From a virus: a stretch of 45,376 bases of DNA. The notes beneath the pieces were generated by a model. That model worked only from the letters and a program-made list of their open reading frames with translations. It was not told the DNA's origin and made no database searches. A program made the position numbers and the translations under genes. The first letter of the stretch is position 1. The number at the start of each line of letters is the position of its first letter. Where the stretch lies: the IMG/VR virus record IMGVR_UViG_3300027792_000031, positions 1 to 45,376 of that record. One strand, 5' to 3'. Positions 28,572-35,803 of this stretch are shown in pieces.

Positions 28572-28868
28572 ATGGGAAACTTAGGATTTAAGCGTGAGAA
28601 GAAAGACAATAACGATGGAGAAGTATCACAGACCTGCCCGAGTTGCAACGGCAACGGTGGGTCGGAATCTATGGATATAGACACCGGTGATGTAACCTGG
28701 ACTTACTGCGACAGGTGCGGTGGGTCTGGATGGATTGGGGTAAACTCCACGACCTGTGGAAACTCCGGTGATATAGACGTAGAGTTCACCAATGCGATAA
28801 ACGAGTGCGAATTAGTATTGAGGACATTGAAAGAAATTCGAAAGAGAATAAAACAGCGTGGGTATTAA
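28572..28868 (+). CDS. DnaJ-type zinc-finger protein, 98 residues
   Basis: The centre carries CPSCNGNG (about 22-29) and CDRCGGSG (about 46-53), the CxxCxGxG repeats of the DnaJ central domain. A third Cys (TTCGN) and a helical C-terminus (ECELVLRTLKEIRKRIKQRGY) follow. Unlike DnaJ there is no J domain. Short proteins of this type are frequent in phages and may be chaperone-like or disulfide-active. RBS gaagtgaag. Confidence 0.65.
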   Translation: MGNLGFKREKKDNNDGEVSQTCPSCNGNGGSESMDIDTGDVTWTYCDRCGGSGWIGVNSTTCGNSGDIDVEFTNAINECELVLRTLKEIRKRIKQRGY

Positions 28869-28941
28869 TATAATACACCATTAAAGAAATAACATGAATT
28901 TAAATATGAATCTATAAAAAGACATGAAGGACAGGGATAAG

Positions 28942-29031
28942 ATGGCTAATTACGATTTAGAACAATTAATCAAAGAAGAACAAAAAGATATTCAATGGTT
29001 AAATAAAATATTACATAATATTGAGGGATAA
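28942..29031 (+). CDS. 29-residue helical peptide
   Basis: A tiny gene (MANYDLEQLIKEEQKDIQWL, then NKILHNIEG). The RBS agggataag is of the type repeated before the next genes. A tctataaaaa TATA-like sequence at 28911-28920 is centred about 27 nt before this ATG and probably starts the following run of tiny genes. The final codons (gag gga taa) form the RBS of the next gene. Confidence 0.45.
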   Translation: MANYDLEQLIKEEQKDIQWLNKILHNIEG

Positions 29032-29035
29032 AAAG

Positions 29036-29212
29036 ATGTTAAACTTGGAATTACTACGAAAGGATTACGAAGGAACAACTTTGGATTCAATAGGAGTTTC
29101 TGAACAAACAAGACATATTCATTTCATTTTTAAATCAGGTGATAAATACATCGGTTTCTCCGTTCCTGAAAGTCAGATTAAAACATTTAATTACCATGAT
29201 AAGAAGGGATAG
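29036..29212 (+). CDS. Hypothetical protein, 58 residues
   Basis: From the ATG at 29036 (RBS gagggat, 7 nt upstream), a small alpha/beta protein (LELLRKDYEGTTLDSIGVSE, IHFIFKSGDKYIGFSVPES). A TTG five codons earlier lies in the previous gene. The pattern resembles small phage proteins with a split-barrel, but no family is recognised. Confidence 0.55.
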   Translation: MLNLELLRKDYEGTTLDSIGVSEQTRHIHFIFKSGDKYIGFSVPESQIKTFNYHDKKG

Positions 29213-29213
29213 A

Positions 29214-29291
29214 ATGAAAAAAGAATGGTTGAACGGACTTGAAAGTTACATTGTGATTACTGATGGAAAATGGATATGGTTGGAGGATTAG
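29214..29291 (+). CDS. 25-residue peptide
   Basis: A tiny gene (MKKEWLNGLESYIVITDGKW, then IWLED) with RBS aagggatag 4 nt before the ATG, immediately after the previous stop. Supported by the recurring gGGAT-type RBS of this cluster. Function unknown. Confidence 0.4.
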   Translation: MKKEWLNGLESYIVITDGKWIWLED

Positions 29292-29309
29292 TGTAGTTGA
29301 GGGATAAAG

Positions 29310-29402
29310 ATGAATGATGATAGATGTCCTTGGTGTTTGCCTTTGTATCCAAATTGTAGTAAGTGCAAACAAAAACCGATTAACCATTCACAAGAGGGAT
29401 AA
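29310..29402 (+). CDS. 30-residue zinc-knuckle peptide
   Basis: A tiny gene (MNDDRCPWCLPLYPNCSKCK) with CPWC and CSKC pairs only six residues apart, so it can bind a single zinc ion. RBS gagggataaag. Its last codons (gag gga taa) form the RBS of the next gene. Probably one of a family of mini zinc ribbons. Confidence 0.55.
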   Translation: MNDDRCPWCLPLYPNCSKCKQKPINHSQEG

Positions 29403-29403
29403 A

Positions 29404-29490
29404 ATGTTTAAATTATGTCCGAAATGTGGAAGAAGATTATACTGTAAAACCTGTTCTAATTGTGGTCATATAGATGTAATTGAGGGATAA
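29404..29490 (+). CDS. 28-residue zinc-ribbon peptide
   Basis: A tiny gene (MFKLCPKCGRRLYCKTCSNC, then GHIDVIEG) with CPKC, CKTC and a further C-G-H. It has six cysteines plus a His in 28 residues, so it could bind one or two zinc ions. RBS gagggataaa lies in the previous gene. It is among the smallest plausible zinc proteins here. Confidence 0.55.
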   Translation: MFKLCPKCGRRLYCKTCSNCGHIDVIEG

Positions 29491-29494
29491 AAAT

Positions 29495-29587
29495 ATGAAA
29501 GTAACGTGTCCAAAATGTAAACGAAGGTTTAAATTCAAAGGAGAACCGTGTAAGTGCGGATTTTTACCAATACAGGTGAAAGAATAA
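29495..29587 (+). CDS. 30-residue zinc-ribbon peptide
   Basis: A tiny gene (MKVTCPKCKRRFKFKGEPCK, then CGFLPIQVKE) with CPKC and CKC, a minimal zinc ribbon. RBS gagggataaa. Its stop overlaps the ATG of the acetyltransferase gene (TAATG), so the peptide is translationally coupled to it. Confidence 0.55.
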   Translation: MKVTCPKCKRRFKFKGEPCKCGFLPIQVKE

Positions 29588-30060
29588 TGTTCACATACTC
29601 CGGTGCAGAACTGCGGTCTTACAACGATGGTAGCAAACTTGTTAAAGGTATTCAGTTATTATCAAGGATGCCTGTAACAATACTTGCGGTCCTGCTGCAA
29701 CGGGATATACAATGTAAAGTTCCTATGGATATAACATTCAGTCACGGTGCTATCGGGATTGTAATTACTAAAAACGCAAAGATTGGTAGTTGTGTTGTTG
29801 TTGGTCAAAATGTGACAATAGGTAAAAAACACTACGATGATGTTCCTATTATAGAGGACTACGTTGTTATACTACCACACGCAATCGTGTTCGGTGACGT
29901 AACAATAGGACACCACAGCATAATAGGTGCGGGTGCTGTCGTAAATAAGAGTGTGCCACCATACTCGCTTGTTGTTGGAAATCCATTTCGAATACTAAAG
30001 GAAATAAAAAGCGTAAATGAATATTGGGATTATCGTGGAAAGAAAAGTAAAGGATGGTGA
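29587..30060 (+). CDS. Hexapeptide-repeat acetyltransferase (serine acetyltransferase-like)
   Basis: From the ATG at 29587 (coupled to the previous stop) this encodes 157 residues of a left-handed beta-helix acyltransferase. SHGAIGIVITKNAKIGSCVV, VGQNVTIGKKH, FGDVTIGHHSIIGAGAVVNK and VPPYSLVVGNPFRIL are the usual hexapeptide turns and the closing motif. The early His in FSHGAIGIVI corresponds to the catalytic region of CysE-type enzymes. Together with cysteine synthase it could form a two-step cysteine route (serine to O-acetylserine to cysteine). The glycosyltransferase next door makes sugar acetylation the main alternative. Confidence 0.75.
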   Translation: MFTYSGAELRSYNDGSKLVKGIQLLSRMPVTILAVLLQRDIQCKVPMDITFSHGAIGIVITKNAKIGSCVVVGQNVTIGKKHYDDVPIIEDYVVILPHAIVFGDVTIGHHSIIGAGAVVNKSVPPYSLVVGNPFRILKEIKSVNEYWDYRGKKSKGW

Positions 30061-30066
30061 AAATAA

Positions 30067-30189
30067 ATGTTAATACCAGTTGAAGCAGAGCAAGTTAGGG
30101 TTTTATTCGATACAGAAACAAATAAGTTTTTAGCACACGTAACAGTATATACCGGAAAGGGTTCAGCAAGTAAAATATTAAAAGAGTGA
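30067..30189 (+). CDS. 40-residue hypothetical protein
   Basis: A tiny gene (MLIPVEAEQVRVLFDTETNK, then FLAHVTVYTGKG) with a GGTGA RBS in the previous gene. It looks like a three-stranded sheet. Its end holds the GAGTGAT RBS of the glycosyltransferase. Confidence 0.5.
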   Translation: MLIPVEAEQVRVLFDTETNKFLAHVTVYTGKGSASKILKE

Positions 30190-30193
30190 TAGC

Positions 30194-31240
30194 ATGACAA
30201 CATCTTGTGTATCTATATTATTTACTGGTGATATGAGTTCACCTTTCGTTATTAGAGATTACGAGATGTTATATAAGGATTACAACGTATCACTGACCAC
30301 ATTACCGAGAGGCAAAGGCAAACTCAAAAGGTATCTGAACAACTTTTTTTATATTCCTCACCTTTTTTTAAAGTTGAAGGATGCCAACATATTATTTTCA
30401 GAGTTTGCCTCTTGGCACTCGGCAGTTGGAGTTCTGTGCTGCAAGATTCTAAAAAAGAAATCAATAATAGTGGTTGGTGGTTACGATGCAGCAAACCTTC
30501 CAGAATTAAAATACGGTCTATTTGCAAATCCGTTTACTGCGATATTCGCAAAGATTACATATAGATACGGAGATAGATTTTTAGTTGTAGAAAAATCACT
30601 CGCTGCTGATATTTGTATAAACATGAACGATTACATTAAAAATATAATTTACATACCGAGGGGTCACGATTCACAGAAGTTTAAATATGATTATACAGAA
30701 TTACAAAAAGGAACGAAAACAGTATTGACCGTAGCAAAGGCAGATTATGTCAATAGAGTAAAATTAAAAGGATTGGATACTTTCGTAACTGCTGCACGAT
30801 ATTTTCCAGATGTTCAGTTTGTAGTTATCGGTGTAACTGGAAAAGCAAAAGATTATCTAAAAGAAAAATTAAAATATACTTATAATAATGTTCTGTTTAT
30901 CGGTTATCTATCTCAAGACCAACTTGTTACATATTTTAAGTTAGCGAAGGTCTATTGTCAACTATCAAAGCGTGAGGGAATACCAAACGTGCTATGTGAA
31001 GCGATGCTCTGTGAGTGCATACCGGTTGGAACTAAAGTGCCTGGAATCATGGAGGCAATAGGAGATACCGGTTATTTAATGGAATACGGTGACGTAGATG
31101 ACACCGTTAGAGCAATTAGGATGGCGTTGAATACACCAGATATTGCAGGGGAACACGCAAGGAGAAGGATACTTTATAAATTTTCAGACGAACAACGAAG
31201 AAGTAAAATTAGAAAAGTCATTTTAGATTTATGGGGTTAG
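30194..31240 (+). CDS. GT4-family glycosyltransferase
   Basis: A 348-residue GT-B fold enzyme. The C-terminal donor-binding half has the EX7E motif as KREGIPNVLCEAM, followed by GTKVPGIMEAIGDTGYLMEYGD, typical of GT4. The N-terminal half has SVGVLCCKILKKKSI-type and VVGGYDAANLP segments. It should transfer a sugar from a nucleotide donor to an acceptor. In a virus it may decorate virion proteins or alter the host surface glycans to prevent superinfection. It lies next to the acetyltransferase, so they may act on the same glycan. No signal peptide. Confidence 0.85.
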   Translation: MTTSCVSILFTGDMSSPFVIRDYEMLYKDYNVSLTTLPRGKGKLKRYLNNFFYIPHLFLKLKDANILFSEFASWHSAVGVLCCKILKKKSIIVVGGYDAANLPELKYGLFANPFTAIFAKITYRYGDRFLVVEKSLAADICINMNDYIKNIIYIPRGHDSQKFKYDYTELQKGTKTVLTVAKADYVNRVKLKGLDTFVTAARYFPDVQFVVIGVTGKAKDYLKEKLKYTYNNVLFIGYLSQDQLVTYFKLAKVYCQLSKREGIPNVLCEAMLCECIPVGTKVPGIMEAIGDTGYLMEYGDVDDTVRAIRMALNTPDIAGEHARRRILYKFSDEQRRSKIRKVILDLWG

Positions 31241-31244
31241 TGCA

Positions 31245-32915
31245 ATGGAAGAAGCCGACAAGGAAATGGAAAAAATAAAAGCATTGGAAAATGAAGTTTC
31301 AGGTTTTGCTCAAGAGTTGAAAAAGAGAACGAAGATATACTTCAACAACAAGAAACTCGTAGCAAACGCACTAGCGGGAGACATAGTTTTCGAGAACTAT
31401 GATAGTGTAACTGGAACTGGCGTTAATCGTGGTTATGTTGTTATAAACGATAAAACGCAAGAAATATACAGATACAAAGATGGTGTTTACATTTCTGATG
31501 GTGAATCAAAGATTCGTGCAACGGCACAATTAGTGATGGGAGACAAATCAACACAGTTTTTCGTTAACGAAGTAGTCCATGCGGTGAAAAACTTTTTAGG
31601 ATTAAGAATAGACAGAAAAACATTTAATAGTTATACAAACTTGATTTGTATGCAGAACGGTGTTTTCAACACAGAGACAAACGAACTACTGCCTTTTGAT
31701 ACAAAATATTACTTTACAACAAAACTAAATGTAAAATACGATAAAGATGCGAAAGGGGAGAGATGCTTACAGTTCTTCAAAGAGGTCCATAAACCGGAGG
31801 ACATACCAATAATTCAGGAGTTATTTGGTTACTGTCTGTATCCAACATATAAGTATCATAAGATATTTTTCTTCCTCGGTGGTGGTCGTAATGGAAAAGG
31901 AACAGAGATAGGACTACTTGGTGCATTACTCGGAGAGGAAAACATCAGAGCAGCATCAGTGGAAGATTTAACAACAAGTCCTTATATCTTAGCGACACTA
32001 TTTGGTAAGTCTGCAAACCTATGCGGTGAAATGGGCGATGAACCGATAGAAAACTCAAGAATACTTAAAACACTATCTGGTGAGGATATTATAGATAACG
32101 CAAGAAACATCTTCGGGCATCCATTTAAATTTAAAAACTACGCAAAGTTAGTTTTCTCTATGAACATGCCACCAGAAATTAAAGACAGAAGCGATGCCAT
32201 ATGGAATCGGTTAATTTACGTTGATTTCCCAAATAAATTTATGGACAAAGACCCAAAGACTGACCCCGATTTGCCAGAAAAACTTACAACACCAGAGGAA
32301 CTATCAGGTTTATTTAATTGGGCAATAGAAGGATTACGCAGATTAAAACAGAACGGTGGGTTTTCTTATAATAGATGCGTAGAAGAAAACATGAGATTGT
32401 ATGATATGAAGTCAAACCCAACTCTCGCATACGCACAAGAGTTTTTAGACGAAGTTGAAGGTTGTTACGTTTTTAAAGAAGTGCTGCGTTCTGGACTAAA
32501 TAAATATTGTAATGAACATAATTTAAAGAGAGTTCCAGAAAATCAATTATCTAAAAAATTATCAGATGCAATGCCCATGTGTTTTCCAACTAGAATAAGA
32601 TTAGATGGAGAACAACGACAGGTTTATATGAATGTTTCACTTAAAAATGTAAAACCAAACACAATAGAATCAGTAGAAGAACAAGAAAAACCACAACGTA
32701 AATTAGAGTTCAACCAAACACCAACAGCAAGTTATCAAGAACCATCATTGACTGATAAGATAAATAATTTGGTCATATGCATTGAAATGCACGAAAAGGA
32801 AATTTCATGGGATTCTCTTATTGAGGAAGGGTTCAAAGAGGAATTTCTTACATTGTGCTTAGAGAAAAAAATCATACACAAAAAACCAAACGGATTGTAT
32901 GCGATAGGTGGTTAA
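31245..32915 (+). CDS. D5-type SF3 helicase/replication initiator
   Basis: A 556-residue protein. Residues 110-200 fit the D5_N region (QNGVFNTETNELLPFDTKYYFTTKL type). Walker A is GGGRNGKGT (about 212-220), Walker B is ANLCGEMGDE, motif C is KLVFSMNMPP, and the arginine finger is in AIWNRLIYVDF. The C-terminal part carries a winged-helix-like region (FKEVLRSGLNKYCNEHNLKR). It should unwind the origin and load the PrimPol encoded on the other strand. The primase and helicase are separate here, unlike the fused proteins of many plasmids. The iteron region at 27.3-27.8 kb is a possible target. Confidence 0.9.
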   Translation: MEEADKEMEKIKALENEVSGFAQELKKRTKIYFNNKKLVANALAGDIVFENYDSVTGTGVNRGYVVINDKTQEIYRYKDGVYISDGESKIRATAQLVMGDKSTQFFVNEVVHAVKNFLGLRIDRKTFNSYTNLICMQNGVFNTETNELLPFDTKYYFTTKLNVKYDKDAKGERCLQFFKEVHKPEDIPIIQELFGYCLYPTYKYHKIFFFLGGGRNGKGTEIGLLGALLGEENIRAASVEDLTTSPYILATLFGKSANLCGEMGDEPIENSRILKTLSGEDIIDNARNIFGHPFKFKNYAKLVFSMNMPPEIKDRSDAIWNRLIYVDFPNKFMDKDPKTDPDLPEKLTTPEELSGLFNWAIEGLRRLKQNGGFSYNRCVEENMRLYDMKSNPTLAYAQEFLDEVEGCYVFKEVLRSGLNKYCNEHNLKRVPENQLSKKLSDAMPMCFPTRIRLDGEQRQVYMNVSLKNVKPNTIESVEEQEKPQRKLEFNQTPTASYQEPSLTDKINNLVICIEMHEKEISWDSLIEEGFKEEFLTLCLEKKIIHKKPNGLYAIGG

Positions 32916-32916
32916 A

Positions 32917-33126
32917 ATGGAGTTCAAATGTGATTATATAAAATGTCATAGAAAACCATTTGCAGAAGTTTACCCCTACAAAACGTGTAAAAAAACAAAA
33001 GAGGTAAAATTTATAAATGCTTGGTGTTATCTGTGCTTAGTTCATTTCATAAAAATAAAATTCGTAGAAAAAATACTACGTGGTAAAATTAAACACGCTT
33101 GGTGTCTTGCAGAAAGGAGTGATTAA
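32917..33126 (+). CDS. Cysteine-rich small protein, 69 residues
   Basis: From the ATG at 32917 (RBS ggtgg within the helicase stop region) a basic protein with CDYIKC, TCKK and WCYLCLVHF cysteine pairs, consistent with a zinc finger. The C-terminus is basic and ends HAWCLAERSD. The end carries the GGAGTGAT RBS of the next gene. Unknown family. Confidence 0.6.
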   Translation: MEFKCDYIKCHRKPFAEVYPYKTCKKTKEVKFINAWCYLCLVHFIKIKFVEKILRGKIKHAWCLAERSD

Positions 33127-33127
33127 A

Positions 33128-33271
33128 ATGGAGAGTGACATACCAAAACAAATACAATGTCCGGTGTGTGGATATACAGTGGTAAAATCATGGATATGGC
33201 ACGGAATACGATTATATGAGTGTCAACAGTGCAAGAACACATTTACCGAAGGTGAGGCAAACAAAGCATGA
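33128..33271 (+). CDS. Zinc-ribbon protein, 47 residues
   Basis: From the ATG at 33128 with RBS ggagtgat. CPVCGYTVVKSWIWHGIRLY is followed by CQQCKNTF, a classical zinc ribbon of the transcription-factor type (CPxCG...CxxC). Its stop overlaps the next ATG as ATGA. A role in transcription control or nucleic acid binding is likely. Confidence 0.65.
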   Translation: MESDIPKQIQCPVCGYTVVKSWIWHGIRLYECQQCKNTFTEGEANKA

Positions 33272-33438
33272 AAACAATTTGTAAGGAATGCAGAAAAAAA
33301 ATGGAACACGAAAAATACTGGTTCGATGGTGAAAAAATGCACCATGCCTGTGTTTACTGTTACCTTCGATGGAGAACGGAATACTTAAAGAAAAAACGTG
33401 GAATTTCGGAGAACGAAGATAGCGATGACATCTTGTAA
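33268..33438 (+). CDS. Zinc-finger-like protein, 56 residues
   Basis: A short gene (MKTICKECRKKMEHEKYWFD, then HHACVYCYLRWRTEYLKKKR). CKEC and CVYC with two adjacent His suggest a LIM-like or HNH-like zinc site of phage type. The frame overlaps its neighbours on both sides. The last residues are acidic. Confidence 0.6.
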   Translation: MKTICKECRKKMEHEKYWFDGEKMHHACVYCYLRWRTEYLKKKRGISENEDSDDIL

Positions 33439-33619
33439 ACCACACGATGAACTGAAGTGTCCTTTTTGTAAAAGGATAATGATATTAGTAAAAGGCACGT
33501 TCTTATGTCCTAAATGTTCAATAGGAATCATATGGGATTTAAACACGCCCAACAGCGATGCAGAGGAAAAAGAATGGGTGGATAAAAACATTGGAGTTAG
33601 AAAAGATGAAAAAAGTTAA
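33425..33619 (+). CDS. Zinc-ribbon protein, 64 residues
   Basis: From the ATG at 33425, with CPFCKRIMILVKGTFLCPKC, a tight zinc ribbon (two CPxC motifs with a 12-residue spacer), then an acidic tail (NSDAEEKEWVDKN). The ATG overlaps the previous gene. This is the fourth zinc protein in a row after the helicase. Confidence 0.65.
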   Translation: MTSCKPHDELKCPFCKRIMILVKGTFLCPKCSIGIIWDLNTPNSDAEEKEWVDKNIGVRKDEKS

Positions 33620-33815
33620 AGTTGAAATACACGTTGCAAAAGAGGAACACAAAAAATTTGCATCGTGTTACGGTAAACCTTTAGACCAAGCAAAGATTAA
33701 ATACGAGATAGTAGTTGACAAAAAAACTAAAAATAGAAAATATCCTTATTACACGGTAAATGATAGAAATCTATGTCTAAGAAGAACAATAAACGCAGCA
33801 AAGGGGAGAACATAA
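33606..33815 (+). CDS. Hypothetical basic protein, 69 residues
   Basis: From the ATG at 33606 (KKVKVEIHVAKEEHKKFASC at the start), an alpha/beta protein with many lysines. It overlaps the previous gene by 14 nt. The block YPYYTVNDRNLCLRRTINAA is helical. No family recognised. Confidence 0.5.
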   Translation: MKKVKVEIHVAKEEHKKFASCYGKPLDQAKIKYEIVVDKKTKNRKYPYYTVNDRNLCLRRTINAAKGRT

Positions 33816-34099
33816 TGAGAATAGAAAAATGGATTCACGTTGACTTAAATCTCGATGAAGTTGCAATGATACAACACACTTTTCTTAAGAGATTGGATAT
33901 AAAATATCAGGCACTTATGATGATGATTGAAAAGGTAAACTATGATATTATAGATAATGATAATCCAGAACGGTGTTTATCAACAGAAAAATACACACTG
34001 TTTATCGTTGCAGCATACGAACCACTATCAAATAAAGAACTCATTAAAATATTAGATAAGATGCAAACAAACGGAACAAGAAACAGGAGTTGTAAATAA
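33815..34099 (+). CDS. Hypothetical protein, 94 residues
   Basis: From the ATG at 33815, which overlaps the previous stop (TAATG). MRIEKWIHVDLNLDEVAMIQ and the later KYTLFIVAAYEPLSNKELIK suggest a small alpha/beta fold of two similar halves. It ends directly at the start of the small-terminase-like gene. Unknown function. Confidence 0.5.
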   Translation: MRIEKWIHVDLNLDEVAMIQHTFLKRLDIKYQALMMMIEKVNYDIIDNDNPERCLSTEKYTLFIVAAYEPLSNKELIKILDKMQTNGTRNRSCK

Positions 34100-34623
34100 T
34101 GGGTAGACGTTCATCTGAAGAAATAGAAAACATAGAAAAAATAATTAAAAAGATAAAAGAGGAAGGTGAGACAAGTCCAACACGAATAGCAAAAATATTA
34201 GAAGAACAATATGGGCAAAAGGTTTCAAAACAAACATTGCTCAATATCTGTTCAAAAACTGTATCAAAAGAAAACAAGCAAGATGCAGACATAGAATTAG
34301 AGTATGAGGATAATCCAGACATCGTTAAAATAAACGAGAGAATAAAAACATTAGAGAAAGACTTCAAAGATGCGGTGTCTGTTTCCGATAGATGTAAGTT
34401 GAGTGGTCAATTAGATTCTGCACAGGAGAGTAAACTAAAAATGAAAAAAATATTACGTGAAGCGGAACTGTTGCAGAGGAATAGCGATAAAACACAGTTC
34501 ATCGTAAAATTCGGTGAACCAACGGTTATTAAAACCGATAGTCAAAAGAAACCAGTTTTTAAAACAGATGAAAATCAAAAAGCACTACCAATAGAAAAAA
34601 AGGAGACTGATGTAATTGAGTAA
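34099..34623 (+). CDS. terS: Probable small terminase subunit
   Basis: A 174-residue, highly charged helical protein. The N-terminus (SSEEIENIEKIIKKIKEEGE) leads into a helix-turn-helix (TSPTRIAKILEEQYGQKVSK, QTLLNICS), as in small terminases that bind packaging sites. A long coiled-coil region (INERIKTLEKDFKDAVSVSD) would form the oligomer ring, and the C-terminus is flexible. It precedes the large terminase by three small genes. The call is by architecture and location. Confidence 0.6.
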   Translation: MGRRSSEEIENIEKIIKKIKEEGETSPTRIAKILEEQYGQKVSKQTLLNICSKTVSKENKQDADIELEYEDNPDIVKINERIKTLEKDFKDAVSVSDRCKLSGQLDSAQESKLKMKKILREAELLQRNSDKTQFIVKFGEPTVIKTDSQKKPVFKTDENQKALPIEKKETDVIE

Positions 34624-34879
34624 AGATGATATATTTACTGGAACTGTTCAATTACGCAAAAAAATCTGGTTTTACCTAACCTGTTTAAGACCAGTGACGA
34701 AATACGAATTTGCAAACCTTCAAGCACAGTTGATTGTAATACTAGAAGGTATGCGTTCCGGTGACTTGCATCACTACCAGATAGAAAAAATGCTTGAACA
34801 AGAAGTATTAAAATTAAAACAAGGTGGAACAACAGATTCAAAAAAACAAACAAGCAGTAACGACAATATGTTTAACTAA
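34616..34879 (+). CDS. Hypothetical protein, 87 residues, TTG start
   Basis: A helical protein (VQLRKKIWFYLTCLRPVTKY, EFANLQAQLIVILEGMRSGD, YQIEKMLEQEVLKLKQGG). No ATG lies near its start; TTG at 34616, overlapping the terS stop region, with ggag about 9 nt upstream, is the best start. The terminase neighbourhood suggests an accessory packaging role. No family recognised. Confidence 0.5.
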   Translation: MSKDDIFTGTVQLRKKIWFYLTCLRPVTKYEFANLQAQLIVILEGMRSGDLHHYQIEKMLEQEVLKLKQGGTTDSKKQTSSNDNMFN

Positions 34880-34892
34880 GGAGATGAAAAGA

Positions 34893-35552
34893 ATGGCAAA
34901 TATGAGTAAATTTAGTAAGCAAGAATTAGTGAAGATGGCAGCAACAAAATGTAAACACGGTCACACGTATCTTGAGCATCCAAATTGTTATTTGAAAGAT
35001 AAAGCAGCAGATTTGCGTATCGGTTACTTAGATATTGAGAGTGGTGGACTTAACGCAAACTTCGATTATATGTTAACTTGGGTTATCAAGACAAAAGGAA
35101 AAGACGAATATCGGTGCGGAGTTATAGACCAGAAAGACATACTAGCGTTCAACTTCGATAAACAAATATTAGAAAAACTAATTGAGAGTTTAACGGAGTA
35201 TGACGTTATCTATACATACTATGGAACTGGATTCGATATACCGTTTATCCGTTCAAGGGCAATGATGCAAAAGATGAAGTTCCTTACGTTTGGTGCAATG
35301 CAGCATAAGGATTTATATTTCGTTGTTCGGTCAAAAATGAAACTGCACAAATCGAGTTTAGATTCAGCGTGTGCTGCTCTCGGAATCAAAGGAAAAAACC
35401 ACATTAAGGGAAACTTCTGGATGAGAGCAAAAGTTGGAGATAAAGAAGCACTAGCATACGTTCTCGACCACAATAAAAAGGACTGTCAAATTCTCGAGAA
35501 ACTACACGAAAAATTACAGTATTACTACAAAGATACTACCAATTCAATTTAG
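34893..35552 (+). CDS. DEDD-type 3'-5' exonuclease (RNase H-like)
   Basis: From the ATG at 34893 (RBS ggagatga) the product has 219 residues. IGYLDIESGGL gives the DxE motif, YYGTGFDIPFIRSRAM the second (GxxFDxPFI), and LDHNKKDCQILEKLHE the last Asp, the DEDD pattern of DnaQ/PolB exonucleases and YprB-like proteins. A Cys/His N-terminal part (CKHGHTYLEHPNCY) could bind a metal. It may process ends in replication, recombination or packaging. No polymerase domain is attached. The frame extends to 34824 but without an RBS. Confidence 0.8.
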   Translation: MANMSKFSKQELVKMAATKCKHGHTYLEHPNCYLKDKAADLRIGYLDIESGGLNANFDYMLTWVIKTKGKDEYRCGVIDQKDILAFNFDKQILEKLIESLTEYDVIYTYYGTGFDIPFIRSRAMMQKMKFLTFGAMQHKDLYFVVRSKMKLHKSSLDSACAALGIKGKNHIKGNFWMRAKVGDKEALAYVLDHNKKDCQILEKLHEKLQYYYKDTTNSI

Positions 35553-35554
35553 GG

Positions 35555-35803
35555 GTGGGAAGTGTGAAACGCTGCAAAAATCCAAAATGTAGAAAGATTT
35601 TTTATCCCGCATGGAACGAAAATCGTGCTGAATATTGTGAAAATTGTAGAGAACGCTTTTCAAACCCAAATAGACAGGATAATTATAGAATGAGACATGA
35701 AAAAGCAAGAGTTGGAAATTCAAAACAGGATGCAGAAATATTGTCATTTTTAAAGAAAAAACGAGAAATAGAGGATAAGAAATATAAGAGATGTGTTAAT
35801 TAA
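35555..35803 (+). CDS. Zinc-finger protein, 82 residues, GTG start
   Basis: A basic protein with CKNPKC (7-12) and YCENCRERF, a zinc ribbon of the type common next to terminases, followed by a basic helix (DNYRMRHEKARVGNSKQDAE, KKKREIEDKKYKRC). GTG starts exist at 35555 and 35564; the second has ggtggg at a good distance. Its zinc ribbon could bind DNA near the packaging site. Confidence 0.6.
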   Translation: MGSVKRCKNPKCRKIFYPAWNENRAEYCENCRERFSNPNRQDNYRMRHEKARVGNSKQDAEILSFLKKKREIEDKKYKRCVN

